NCBI GenBank assembly: GCA_037783415.1
Contig: JAZGTN010000003.1
Span: 8,284,501 to 8,348,500, forward strand
Origin: Leptasterias polaris
Taxonomy: Eukaryota; Echinodermata; Asteroidea; Forcipulatida; Asteriidae
Direction: 5' to 3'
DNA length: 64,000 nt
Part shown: one piece after another, positions 42,201 to 55,600 of the stretch
Layout of the letters: each line of letters begins with the position of its first letter
Position numbering within the stretch: position 1 is the stretch's first letter
Notes under the pieces: generated by a model
Databases searched by the model: none
What the model saw: only the letters and a program-made list of their open reading frames with translations
Told to the model about the DNA's origin: nothing
Position numbers and translations under genes: made by a program

Positions 42201-43190
42201 GCGGGGTTCACAGAGTAAGGACATTTGTATCATTGTGAAATTATAGGTCGTAGTCCGAAGGTCGCCTGATCAACATTTTGTATTATAAAAACAATTTAGC
42301 CTAATAACAATTATTAACTCACCTCAAACTACTAGGGACATCTCTTTTCTCAAAAATAAGAAGATTAGTCCGTTGCAAACATAGTACGTATAATTGATGA
42401 TTAGGCCTATTTGAAACTAAATTAAATACTACGAACCTAAATAACAGGGGACAATTAGCTGTTTTCGCATATTTTTTATTCAACTAATGAAATACACAAG
42501 GCTTTAAAGAAATAACACAAATGTGTACAATGAAGGAAGGGAAGGGAAAACATACAATCGTTTCCCGTCCCCCTCTTTGAGAAACGTTACCTTCCCAAAT
42601 GTTGTTGTGTGTTTTCTTTTTTAACCGGGGATAATGCCGATGTGTGAAAACTAACTGGTGATCACAACAACTGCACATTCTTGTATAGGGTCAAGCTTAC
42701 ATAGCTTAGAATGCAGGCTTTATTTGGGGAAATATTGATAATTGATGACACTAGGCCAAAAATTGGAAACTTGGGGTCTAATAATAACAATAATAATATT
42801 TAACATTTATATTGCCCAGAGCTGGATAGATTACTGTCTAATGAGGGGAAGTCGACCTGATACATGGTTTATTAGTCAGCCTTTTGGTGTCACCTTGTTT
42901 CAGGTCAGCACACTGTGGATAGACCAATGTTTACATTTGGAGTAGAGCTTGATAACAGGCTAATAACCCCCATGGGACCATGGAGTGGGGGAAGTAATGA
43001 CATTCCAGAGAATTATTCACCAATTAAGGAGGTCTGGGCTTGGATGATGGAGCACACTCCCTGAAATGAGGCTAAAATTCAAGGAGGCCAGTCAATAGTC
43101 TAGAGATTCTTTGTTCAGAATTGAAATTCCCTCAAAGCTAGAAAGAGAAATAATTCCTTGAATTTCAGCCACAATCTGCACTTCACCGAG
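42201..43190. other. No gene seen
   Basis: Unremarkable AT-rich sequence between the palindrome and the tandem arrays. I searched the minus strand here for the missing last beta-glucuronidase exon and did not find it. Confidence 0.5.
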
Positions 43191-43194
43191 ATTT

Positions 43195-44115
43195 CATGGT
43201 TGTTTCACACCAAAATTACAAGGGGTAGGCCTAAGCCTGGCTGTCCTTTCCTTTTGATGTTTCATGTAATTTGACCCAAAATTACAAGGGGGTAAGCCTT
43301 GCTGTCTATTCATGTAATTTGAGCTAAACAAATCCAATGGGTAAGCCTTGCTGTCCATAACTTTTGAAGTTTCATGTAATTTGAGCCAAAATTACAAGGG
43401 GTAAGCCTTGCTGTTCATTCTTTTTGATGTTTCATGTAATTTTAGCCAAAATTACAAGGGGTAAGCCTTGCTGTTCATTCCTTTTGATGTTTCATGTAAT
43501 TTGAGCCAAAATTACAAGGGGTAAGCCTTGCTGTTCATTCCTTTTGATGTTTCATGTAATTTGAGCCAAAATTACAAGGGGTAAGCCTTGCTCTGTTCAT
43601 TCCTTTTGATGTTTCATGTAATATGAGCCAAAATTTCGAAGGGTAGGCCTTGCAAGGGGGTACATTGCATTGGTCGAAAACTGGCTGAAATTTTTCTAAA
43701 ATCATAGTGCGTGGTAAGCCTTGCATTTGTGTCCAAAACTGGCCTAAATCAGATAATATTGCAAGGGTTAAGTCTTGCATTTTTTAAACAAAAATGGGCT
43801 GAAAATGGATACAATCACAAGGGGTAAGCCTTGCATCTTATTTTTTACAAAATCGGGCTGAATTTTTTTAAAATCACAAAGGGTAAGCCTGGCATTTCTT
43901 TAAAAAATGGCCTAAAATCAGATAATATTGGAAGGATTAAGCCTTGCTTTTTTTTATGAAAATAGACTGAAAATTTAATAAAATTACAAGAGAAAAGAAG
44001 CCATAGTGTTTGTTCAAATTTGTTTTTAATTTGATAAAATCACAAGGGGTAAGCCTTGCATTTTTGTTGAAAATGGGATGAAATTTGATGAAATCACAAT
44101 GGGTAAACCATGCAT
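43195..44115. repeat. Tandem array, about 60-bp unit, decaying to one side
   Basis: Units share AAATTACAAGGGGTAAGCC, TTGCTGTTCATTCC and TTTTGATGTTTCATGTAATT. The four units from 43380 to 43630 are nearly identical. On both sides, and especially after 43640, only GGTAAGCCTTGC plus variable filler survives. Confidence 0.88.
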
Positions 44116-44304
44116 TGATTTTGATACAACCATAAAAAATAAATGTTTTATTTGTTTTTGAAAATAATATCCACACTGGAGAATGTTTATCATCTCTGCT
44201 GCTGACTTAACAAATATTGCTGTATAGGAAACAGCATTTTAAAGTTTTTGTTTACTTTCCACACATTGCAATGAATGAATCTTGCAGAGAAACGATTACA
44301 AGAG

Positions 44305-45080
44305 CAAATCACATAGTATTAGTAGAGAGTTGTTGACAACGTTCCTCAACAGAAGGCTTCATTTTAGGGTTGTCGTTGCCTGGTAAAGATCCTCCAATAT
44401 ATCACAGTATTAGTAGAGAGTTGTTGACAATGTTCCTCAACAGATGACTTCAACAGTTGAAGTTGCCTGGTAAAGATCCTCTCAATATATCACAGTATTA
44501 GCAGAGAGTTGTTGACAACGTTCCTCAACAGAAGGCTTCATTTTAGGGTTGACGTTGCCTGGTAAAGATCCCCTCAATATATCACAGTATTAGTAGAGAG
44601 TCGTTGACAACGTTCCTCAACAGATGGCTTCAACAGTTGAAGTTGCCTGGTAAAGATCCTCTCAATATATCACAGTATTAGCAGAGAGTTGTTGACAACG
44701 TTCCTCAACAGAAGGCTTCAACAGTTGATGTTGCCTGGTAAAGATCCCCTCAATATATCACAGTATTAGTAGAGAGTTGTTGACAACGTTCCTCAACAGA
44801 TGGCTTCAACAGTTGAAGTTGCCTGGTAAAGATCCTCTCAATATATCACAGTATTAGTAGAGAGTTGTTGACAACGTTCCTCAACAGAAGGCTTCAACAG
44901 TTGATGTTGCCTGGTAAAGATCCCCTCAATATTTCACAGTATTAGCAGAGAGTTGTTGACAACGTTCCTCAACAGAAGGCTTCATTTTAGGGTTGATGTT
45001 GCCTGGTAAAGATCCCCTCAATATTTCACAGTATTAGCAGAGAGTTGTTGGTAACGCTTCCTCAGTAGATGGGCTCCTGC
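44305..45080. repeat. Tandem array, about 90-bp unit with alternating unit types
   Basis: About nine units start at CACAGTATTAG and contain GAGAGTTGTTGAC and TGCCTGGTAAAGATC. Two variables alternate between units (TAGTAGAG/TAGCAGAG and CATTTTAGGGTTG/CAACAGTTGA), suggesting higher-order units of about 180 bp. Confidence 0.88.
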
Positions 45081-45525
45081 TTTCGGCTGACGTTGTCTGG
45101 TGAAAATTCCTTTTCTGTTGCCAACTACTCTTTTAACCGCTGTGGGTAATCAAAGATCAATAAATAATTTAATTTAAAAACTGTTATAAATTTTTGATTG
45201 GGGGAAAAAGGGGGGCACGGAACTGGTTCAAGTGTTAACTTTACAATACTCTACTTTACTTCAAAAATACATTACAAAATAACTTCTTATGTAAACCAAC
45301 ATATGACTTGATGCATTGCAGGGTAAGATATCAATGTTTATTTGGTTTGTGGTAACACCATGTGATCATAGCCATGTCTTGATTGCGCAGAAACCATATC
45401 AGAAACCATTTCTCTTTGTGCATTTATGAGGTTTTACACAACCGGTCTAGGTGTCAAGTTTTATCAACCTGAATTGCCAAACATCGATCCAAACATCGAA
45501 CAGACAAATAGTTAATGGTCTCGTT

Positions 45526-45700
45526 ATAGACCTTATGCATTGACGTCACCAAGCCGCCATCTTAGAGGTAAACTGATGATGAAACAATGGAAACGCGCTG
45601 ATTTGTACGCGCGGCGCACAAGACTGGCCAATGAGCATCTTCCTTTAGACCTCTAGGTGAGGGCGCCCTACTCAAATGACGTCATATGCATAAGGTCTAT
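45526..45700. mobile_element. MITE with ATAGACCTTATGCAT ends
   Basis: The ends ATAGACCTTATGCATTGACG are inverted at 45681-45700. The interior has GCCGCCATCTTAGAG and GGCGCACA. A second, diverged copy is 46934-47064. Confidence 0.8.
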
Positions 45701-46044
45701 TCATTTGAGATTGGTTTTCTTTTGTATTTTTGGTAGTCTATTAGTCTTTAAATGGAGGATGCAATTTTGGTGTGGTCTAAGGAATGGCAATGTGAAGATT
45801 GTGTCCTCTATAGCTTATTTTAAATGTAACCAGGGGTTTTTAGCAAGCCCCTTATACATGTTATACACAACCTGTCTGAGCAGTTATACCAATAGCTAAT
45901 TGCAGTCATACACCCTAACCGCACCAATAATACCTCAGTGATTCCTACTTTGCTGTGTAGAATTGTTTTTATAAAAACGTGTTCCGTTGATTATCTACTG
46001 CTGCAACGTTTTGTTTTTTTTCCAGCTAGGGAGTACATTTGTAA

Positions 46045-46245
46045 GCTCTGGTGTTTCTGATCAGCAGAGTGTGGGTTCAAGTCCAGGTCATGGCACTTGT
46101 GTCCATGAGCAAGATATTTTACCTTTATTGTTTTGTCCTTCGGATGGGACATTAAGCTGCAGGTCACGTGTACTAGAACTTAGAAGGAGTAGTGCCTATT
46201 AACAAACCCAAAACACTTATCGTGGAAGAGTAGGGCTTTACCTCA
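46045..46245 (+). mobile_element. SINE fragment, family 3
   Basis: Begins inside the tRNA-like head (CTCTGGTGTTTCTGATCAGC), keeps a B-box-like GGTTCAAGTCC, then the family body with CCTTCGGATGGGACATTAAG. Confidence 0.7.
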
Positions 46246-46447
46246 GTGTTTCTGGTTCAAATATCGAGCAACCTTGTTTACAGGTTTCCCCAAACTTGCG
46301 AGCTACGGTGATTAAGTTCACTTATGGGGCATCATTGGTTTCATGTATAAAAACAAACTGAATACAATGTGTCTCCCCTGCCAGGAGAGGCCACGGATTA
46401 GCTTTTTCATGAATGAGGTGATTATGGTCTCTCTAATGAAATCTTAC

Positions 46448-46583
46448 ATTGCTCTGTCATGAAGTCAGCAAAGTTCCAGATAAGTTCTCCAGTAAGGAAG
46501 TTATGTCTTAGATTGTCAAAGGTTTTGTGGTAACCGGCCATCATGTCACACTGGTACTCCTCCGTAAACATCTGAACTGGGTC
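46448..46583 (-). CDS. GUSB: GUSB exon J (last one found)
   Basis: 136 nt. It starts with [11 protein letters not shown] after CCAG and ends FMTEQ plus one base before GTAAGA. It encodes [10 protein letters not shown], conserved near the end of the barrel. Confidence 0.95.
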
Positions 46584-49500
46584 CTGGAAAAATGATTGAA
46601 ATAAGATCAACCTGTTGTTTTCTGGGGAAAAAACCACATAACATGCCCAACAGGAAAGCTCCATTAAAGAAACTAGGAGATTAAAATAAAACACCCTTTT
46701 CATCTGGCAACTCACACCTGTTATCTCCATGTAAATCTGTTTCCAAACAGTAAAGCTGCCCGAGGCAAATTAACTGCGCATCCATTTAGTTTAATGACCC
46801 AGGCAATGCAATGTAAATACACTCACTCACTGAAAAGGATGTAAACTCTCAGAATTTTTTAAGCCTAACTCGGAAATTCTTTAATGGAGCTTTCTCGTAA
46901 TGCGACAACAAGTTATTTTTATAGGAAATTACAATAGACCTTATGCATTGACCTCGTCCAGCAGCCATCTTTGAGTTAAACTAATGATGAAACAATGGAA
47001 ATGCACAGATTTGTACACACGGCGCACAGGAATGACCAAATAATGTCATAATGATAAGGTCTATAACACTGCAATTAAGAATTTATTGCGACCTGATTGG
47101 TCAAAGTTTCACTTAATCAATTTGCATAAACTGCAGCCCAGAAAGAAGCCTGCTAGCCTTTTCGGGCTACACCCAACTAATGGGCCCTCGCCAAGGCTAG
47201 TCTAACAACAGACATTGCACAACAACTGGGCTGCAGCGAGCTATATTCAGGGCTAGGAATTGCAATACGGCTCTGTTGACTATGGCTTCTCTACGGTGAG
47301 TTTGACTGTTCTTTTCGTTCACTTTTAAATTAAACTGCGAATGATTCACCAAAGCTAATTGGTGGGCATCAAGTTATTACAAGTACCATGTACAATTCTC
47401 ATAACTTCATTAGCTTCAAGAGATACAATATTTTGCTTACATAACGTTTTTCAGCCACAGAACTCAAGAGAACTTTACCAGCATCTCAAATCACCTACAG
47501 ACCAATTGCACAACGCGCAGCGCACTTACACGTGCCTATCCTGTCTGCCATGGTAGTCAAAATGTGCACAAAGGAATTGACTCCACAAAAGGCAGAAATG
47601 GTACACGCACATACGCACCTCCGAACAATGCGCATCTACCATTTCCGACTCCCAAAATGGCGCACCGGAGAGGGGCGTGTAAGTGCGCTGCACAATGTGC
47701 AGTGGGTCCATAACAATGTACATGTAAAACGAGAAACCTTGCTTACCATGTGAAGACCCGGTATTGTGTCGGCACCGTACTCAGTCTGCATTATGGTCTT
47801 GTTAAACAAGAGATGCCACTCCCAGAAGGATGTGTTGGACTGTAACTCAATGACTTCAAGATGACCCGAATCGGTGTACCACGAGAAGTAATTATTGAGA
47901 CACAAGACATCGCACAGCTGTGCCTGAAATAAGAAGTATTGCGAACATTGTAAACCCACTGCCGAACATCACCCAATACAAAACGAGCAGTCATTAAAGC
48001 TTGGAATTCAATTGGCTATCAAAGTTCGTTGAATAAACAATATGTAAGGCCGTGTCCGAATTGGCGGCTACAGCTACGGCTACGGCTAGATTTCCGCGTC
48101 ATCGTGCATTGAAGTATAGGACGTCCTTAGCAACACCCTTAGCAACAGCCGTAGCCGTAGCTGTAGCCGCCAATTCGGATACGGCATTACAGACAGTTGA
48201 AGTCAATGAATGTCTAACAGCTACTTTTATTACAAACTTCACATTTATTTAACCCTTTCGTTACCAAATTGTTTGGACATAAACAAAGTCCCTGCTGGTG
48301 ACCGCAAAAAAACATTGAGATCGGTCAATAAATGTAAAAGTTCTTTGTCTTTCTTTCCTCAGTGTGATCTGTAACTCAAACACCTTTTTGTACACAACCA
48401 TATGGCGCTCCGTAGGTGTTTGGTATTTCGGATCTTTCAACTCCTATTTGAAGAAATTGCAAAATAGCAACCTTTTTTTATTTTCCCACCATTGGAAAGA
48501 TCCGATCTTTCCCTTTCCAATGATGGTAAGCTTGGGTATATGGAGGGTGAACATGAACAAAACTGCAGCTTTATTACAAATGGCCTTTGTGCTCCAGCTT
48601 GAGGGCTTGTTTGTGTGTAAGCTTGGTCGACTAAAGTCGCCAATGGTAAGGAATAATAATAATAATGGTAACATTTATAAAGCGCCTTACGCCCTGACGA
48701 CCCCAAAGCGCTGTAACAAGAAAAGATTTAAAAAAATAAAACGAATTGAAACTACAATAAATATGAATGAATTTAAGAATAACTAACAATTAAATAAAAC
48801 ATAAAAACCCGAGCCAGTCAGGAGTGATTAAAAATATACACAATTTGGGTAATCTCAAAAGGTGACAATACAACTAAACTCTTGACAACTATGATCACAA
48901 TATAAATTATAAATTATTTAAACAAATGACAATTTAAAAAGATAGGTTTTCAGAGCCCTCTTAAAATGGTTTAGTGATTTTGCAAATTTAATGTCATCGG
49001 GGAGTTTATTCCATTCTTTTGGAGCTGCAATGGAGAAAGCTCTGTCCCCATAGGAGGACAGTGATGTACGTGATGCTTGTGAAATTGTCAGTAATCCTTT
49101 GGTACTGGATCTCAAGGAGCGGGTAGGGGCATATGGATTTAGGAGATTCCTAATGTAAACAGGCGTCATGTAGTTAAGGGACTTGTAGACCATCAAGAGT
49201 GATTTGAACAGTATGCGTTTGCGAATTGGGAGCCAGTGGAGATTGTGTAGGATGGGTTTAACATGGTCGTGTTTTTTGGCACGGACAACGAGCTTAGCAG
49301 CTGTGTTTTGGACACGCTGTAGTTTAGCAAGTTCAAAGTGAGGCAATCCATATAATAGGCTGTTACAATAGTCTAGCTTAGAAGAAATAAAAGCATGTAC
49401 AAGTATCTCAGTTGTACCACGGTTCAGAAACTTGCGTAATTGACCGATCTTTCTAATCGAATATGTAGCATTCCGGGACACCATATTTACATGGCGTGAC

Positions 49501-52500
49501 ATTGTGAGGTGACGGTCAGCCATAGTACCAAGAATACGTACTTGTGGCACGGGTTCGATGTATGAAAGTCCAATTTTCAGCGGTCGTAAAGGTTGTGTCG
49601 TGCGGAAGCGGGATGACAAATGAACGATCTCCGTTTTTGAGTCATTCAGCATGAGCTTATTTGCAATTGTCCATGCTCTAATATCAGCAATACATGCTTC
49701 CACAGAAGCAAGTGCAGTGTCTCGTGTTGATGGATCAAAAATCGTGTAAAGCTGCGTGTCATCTGCGTAGACCATGCCTTCAATGCCATGTGCAGCTAAA
49801 ATATCATCAATTGGAGCAGTGTACAAAGTGAATTGCTTGGGGCCAATGACTGAGCCCTGTGGTATGCCATAGGTAAGTGGATGCTGTTCTGACACAGACT
49901 CACCGATGGCAAGGAAGAGGGGGTATCAGTGCAGTCGACTATAAAACATTCTTGAGTAAACACAAAATTTGTGCACCATTCTGTAAAAGCATTGGCTGAA
50001 GAGATGTAGCTAGAGAAGTGGATAAAAGAGCACAACTTGTTCTTATTTGGATAAATTGACCACAAGAAAAGTCTAAAGTACTGAGCTGAATTGAATAATT
50101 GATGTTACTAAGATTTCTTTGCTTAAAAAGACAGTTTACATAATTGGTTATGGTCAAAGACCAGTATCCACACTTGATGGGACCAAACATACATATATAA
50201 AATAACGGTAAAGTAGGATTTGAAACTTTGCATGGCGGGAGTATAATCAGGTAAGGTTTGCGGTAGCACCATGTGTAAATCTCTGTTGAGTAGTGTTGGT
50301 TCTGAAAAGAACCGGTTGTTGACTACTCATCGCTTCAATCAGAAACCTGTAAAAGTTTAAGCTAAATCTGTCTTCGGATTCATGAGAAAACAGTGAAAAC
50401 CCCCACTATATGTTTTTATCGTTTTCAAACATCAGATTTTACCACCAGTGATAAAGACTAATTGTTTTCCTAAAAACTATAGTATTTCCAGCAAAACTAT
50501 TTCAAAGGAAGTTTTCCACCATGACCATCTTAATACCATGTAAGTTATGTGCAAATCTGTGAACATTTATATTTTAAATCTTACCAATGTTGTACACACA
50601 GGGTCTGTATGGTTTGGTAATCACTCTTAAAACTAGAGATAGTGATTGTGTACAATCACAGAGCTGTTCCAATGCCCAAGGAGTCTCTAATTGAAAAGAA
50701 ATTGAAAATCGGTTGTGTAGTTCTTGAGATATGTCCCACTTCCGGTTGACCCGGAAGAAAAGGTCAGCATGGGGTCACGGTTACCCAAGGCTATTCTCCA
50801 ATGCCCATTAGGAGCCTATAACTGAAAAAAGTTTGAAAATCGGTTAAGTTCTTGAAATAAGGTCTCATTTCCGGTTGACCCGGAAGAAAAGGTCAGCATG
50901 GGGGTCACGGTTACCCAAGGCTTATCTCCAATGCCCAAGGAGTCTATATCTGAAACAAGTTTGAAAATCGGTTGTATGGTTCATGAAATATGGTCTCACT
51001 TCCGGTTGATGCGGAAGTAAAGGTCAACATGGGGTCACTGTTACCCAAGGCTCATCTCCAATGCCCAAGGAGTCTATATCTGAAACAAGTTTGAAAATCG
51101 GTTGTATGGTTCATGAAATATGGTCTCACTTCCGGTTGATGCGGAAGTAAAGGTCAACATGGGGTCACAGTTACCCAAGGCTAATCTCCAATGCCCAAGG
51201 AGTCTATAACTGAAAAAAGTTTGAAAATCGGTTGTGTAGTTCTTGAAATATGGTCTCACTTCCGGTTGACCCGGAAGTAAATGTCAACATGGGGTCATGG
51301 TTACCTAAGGCTAATCTCCAATGCCCAAGGAGTCTATAATTGAAAAATGATTGAAAATCGATTGTGTAGTTCTTGAGATATGGTCCCACTTCCGGTTGAC
51401 CCGGAAGTAAAGGTCAACATGGGGTCACGGTTACCCAAGGCTATTCTCCAATGCCCATTAGGAGTCTATAACTGAACAAAGTTTGAAAATCGGTTGTGTA
51501 GTACTTGAAATACGGTGTCACTTCCGGTTGACCCGGAAGTAAAGGTCAACATGGGGTCACGGTTACCGAGGCTAATCTCCCATGCCCAAGGAGTCTATAA
51601 CTGAAAACAGTTTGAAAATCGGTTGTGTAGTTCTTGAAATATGGTCTCACTTCCGGTTGACCCGGAAGTAAAGGTCAACATGGGGTCACAGTTACCCAGG
51701 GCTAATTTCCAATGCCCAAGGAGTCAATAACTGAAAAAAGTTTGAAAATCGGCTGTGTACTTCTTGAGATATGGTGCTGCAAAGATTAACTAATTAAAGC
51801 TTTGAATTACCGTAATTTGACACCTGATGACGTCACAGTAACAAAAATGTGTTTTTCTTACTAATAAATTTGATAAGGTACACGATGGTATGTAACTTAT
51901 CCCAATCCAATGCCCTTTAACGAAAACCCTATTAGAACGTACGTATATCCTCTATCGACTGATTCCAATATCACGGCATTCTTTGACGCCTAGCCGTGAT
52001 TGCGCAATCACGGCATTCTTTGACGCCTAGCCGTGATTGCGCAATCACGGCACAATTTGCCAGCTAGCCATGGGGTCCAATTTGTCACTTCTTCGTTAAT
52101 TATCTTGGAAATACATTGTACATTGATTAGTTTTAATGGTCTGGAATAACTCTTAGTGAAAGTATTTCACTTTTCAAAACAGTTTGGGTAATTTAGGAAA
52201 CTTATTTAGAAAATATTGTGTTTTTGAACAGTAAAACTTGTGCAATCTGAGCACAATATGAGCACCATGTCTTTTGTACACAGATAAAAAACGCGCCAAT
52301 AGATGATGTCATGATGACGTCACAGTGAAAAATATGCCGCAATCCACATCTACTACCTAAAAGGAGTCCATAATTGAAAAAAAATTGAGAATTGGATGTA
52401 TACTTCTTAAGATATGATTCAAACAAGATTGCCTAATTAAATATTCACATGACTGTCACGTGAATAATTAATTAAGAATTTTAATCCAATTACATCTAAA

Positions 52501-52623
52501 ATTTAATTCAGGGCATAAGCTTTAATATGGTATATGATTTGTCTACTTCTGATAATTCTAAGAGAGACATAGGACAGTCAGAAAAGTCACAGGTTAAGTC
52601 AATAGGGTTTTAGGGAAAGAAAG

Positions 52624-52659
<36 letters not shown>

Positions 52660-55600
52660 TAAAAATCTTGACGAAAACAATAGCTGTTCCGACAGAAATG
52701 GTCGGAACAGCTAATTAATTGCAATAAAAACATACTGGTCAGAAGCCTACAGCGATAAAAGCATTTTAAGAAATGTTTTACTTCGAAGTAATGTGGTTAA
52801 GTAAAGATAGCAGATTTTATGCCCCAAAATTTGAATCTGAGAAGCGTTTCTGTCAGAAACGCTTCTCAGATTGTGTATTCCTATTGGGGATTATTCTTCC
52901 TGCGTGGACATAATATTCACTCCGGATTTATCGGCGATATCTCAAAAACGCGACCACCTTTTGAAATGAAATTTTCACAGGTTAGTTTTATTAAATATAT
53001 CTACATTTATATAGGATTGAAACCAAAGGTATACTTTGCCTAACTGGCTGGTGCAGATATTAAGCACTGTATTGAAGCAGTAAATATTGACCATAGGCAG
53101 GGAATTGAATATAGAGTCAGATCATTTAACAAGATGTTAAGGTCGGAATTAGTTGATCACACGAATGTCGTGCGACTGCAAGCCTGATGTGCAATCATAA
53201 CAAAACACAGTTTACAGTTAATGCTGGGGCATCAGTGACTATGTCACTGAAACTCCTGGCAATCCCCAGCATCCAACGATTTTATCATCCAGCGACTGAC
53301 CATAAACCAGTCTTTATTCATATAGAGGTTGTACAATGAGTTAGAAGTCAGGTCATTAATGGATTATCGAGAGTGTCTTACCACTTTGTCTTTGGTGGGG
53401 CTACTACCACCTCCCATTACAAAGGTGACCATTCTGGTTGGATCCAGGCTTCTGGTGAAGTTAATAACACTCCTGTACAGCAAGTTGTATTACACAAAAG
53501 AGAATACCAAATTTAATTCTCACATGGACAATTCCAGTTTGCCTCACATCACCTTGACATTTGTTTATATCAAAAACAATTGTTATTATTATTGTTAATA
53601 TCAAGATATAAGCCCAAAGGGGAAAATTTTAAAAGAATTGGGGTGGAACAGAGACAAATTTACTAGAGCGGGATTTCAACCACTGTCCTCTGGTATTTTG
53701 TGCCGGCGCTCTACCAACTGCACTATCTATAGCCTTATGTTGGCAGTCTCCCTATTTTGTCAAACTGGAGGTTGCATGGTTCAAATCTTGAAGCTGCTAT
53801 GAAATTTGTTTCTGCTTGACTTTGGCATTGCCCTGTACAGCATCAAACCTACATCACCAGCATCCGAATCAAAGCCTATACTGGATCATTTCTGACTTAG
53901 TCACTATGGTTGCGGCTGGATCGCCATGTAAACATGCGTTGAAGTATAGGAAGCACATAGCAACAGCCACAGCCGTAGCTGCAAATCCAGACATGGGGTG
54001 CGTTCCACTTGCGCAAACGGAACGCACCCATGGTTGTACTCACCCAAAATAGAAGGCTGCTGGAGGTATGGTTGAAGCTGGCTCGTTAGCTACTGACCAC
54101 ATGACAACAGCCGGACGGTTCTTGTCTCGTTGATACATCTCCATCATAACGGAGAGGTGATGAGCGAGGGAAACGTTCCCCATATTGCTGGCTCTGAAAA
54201 AATGATATCATCAATATAAATTAGGCATTCTGTGCTTTCTACCATTGACAAAACGTTACGGGAGAAGATTAAGTGTTCATTTATTATCCATTTTACAATA
54301 CTTTGTTCTACTTCATAACTTTTTGGAAATCAGGCATGTCTATCAAGCATCATCATACATTTACTGAGTTTGCTGATTTTGAAACTTATTGTCCGAGACC
54401 TTTTCTAGTGAGAATATTTGGCAAACTAATACAAAACAGAATTTCTGTTTTTCTTTAATCTTTTGTTTTTTGTATGCAAGTTTGGCCAAAACAAGGCTAA
54501 AAGCCACTCTTGGTAAAAGACTACCAGAGGAAAACATGATAATAACTCAGGGGAGCTGAAGGTACAATGTAGGAAAACATGCACCAGGCAAGGAGTTCCA
54601 AATATATGCAGTTTGTGTAATACACATGTTATCATAAACTACTTTGCATGTACATTTTACGCTCGCATGAACCGTAAAACGGTCCAGATAATGACGAAGC
54701 ATTCAGCATCCTCAGTCTGAGTTTTAGTTTTGTTTCAATATTAATTTATTAATACAAATTATTTGAACTATATAAAAACTGATTATTTTTTTTTACATAA
54801 CAAAAATTGTTGCTTGCTATTTATTCTACTGCCGCGGAGTAGATTATTCGGAATTCAGGAGTCTTCTCAGTTCTGAAAAGAACTGTCCTGCTGGGAGGGA
54901 GGTAGGAAATCGGCCGGGACTACTACTTTCGCTTTGTGGATTGAGGGGACTTCTCGTTATTAAAGGCACTGAACACGTTTGGTAATTACTCAAAATATAT
55001 ATTAGCATAAAAAATTACTTGGTAACCAGCAACGGAGAGCTGTTGATAGTATCAAACATTGTGAGAAACCACTCCCTCTGAAGTAACGTAGTTTTTGAGA
55101 AAGAGGTAACTTCTCACTAAAATAATAAAAGACTTCATGCATGAAGCCTTTTATTAGCATCTGAAAGCACACAAAATTGTGCAACAAGGGTGTTTTTTCT
55201 TTCTTTATTTTCTTGCAACTTCGATGACCAATTGAGTCCAAATTTTCACAGGTTTGTTATTTTATGCATATGTTGGGACACACCGAGTGACAATACTGGT
55301 CTTTGATAATTACCAAACATGTTCAGTGCCTTTAACTACACTGTCGCGGAGTGAGTTTTTAATAGGTCTCAACGTTTCAACTAGCTTGCTCTAGTCATCG
55401 TCAGGAGACTATTCCATGACAATTACTTTGATCCATAAACTCCTCAGATAAAGGGTTAGTGACTGGCAAACCAAATATACAAAAATTGTTGCATTTTTAT
55501 TTTCGAAAAATATAATTTCATAAATAACTTCGGTTGACCTGTTTCCTTGGTTCCAATACGCCCAAGACTTAGCACAGTCTACTTCTCATCCCTGAGGATT

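Noticed and set aside
42018..42233. Pro/Ala-rich and Gly-rich ORFs on both strands
   Set aside because: Both are translations of the G-rich VNTR.
44305..45080. CRISPR-like regular repeats
   Set aside because: There are no unique spacers; units are contiguous tandem copies in a eukaryotic context. The same applies to 43195-44115 and 50671-51776.
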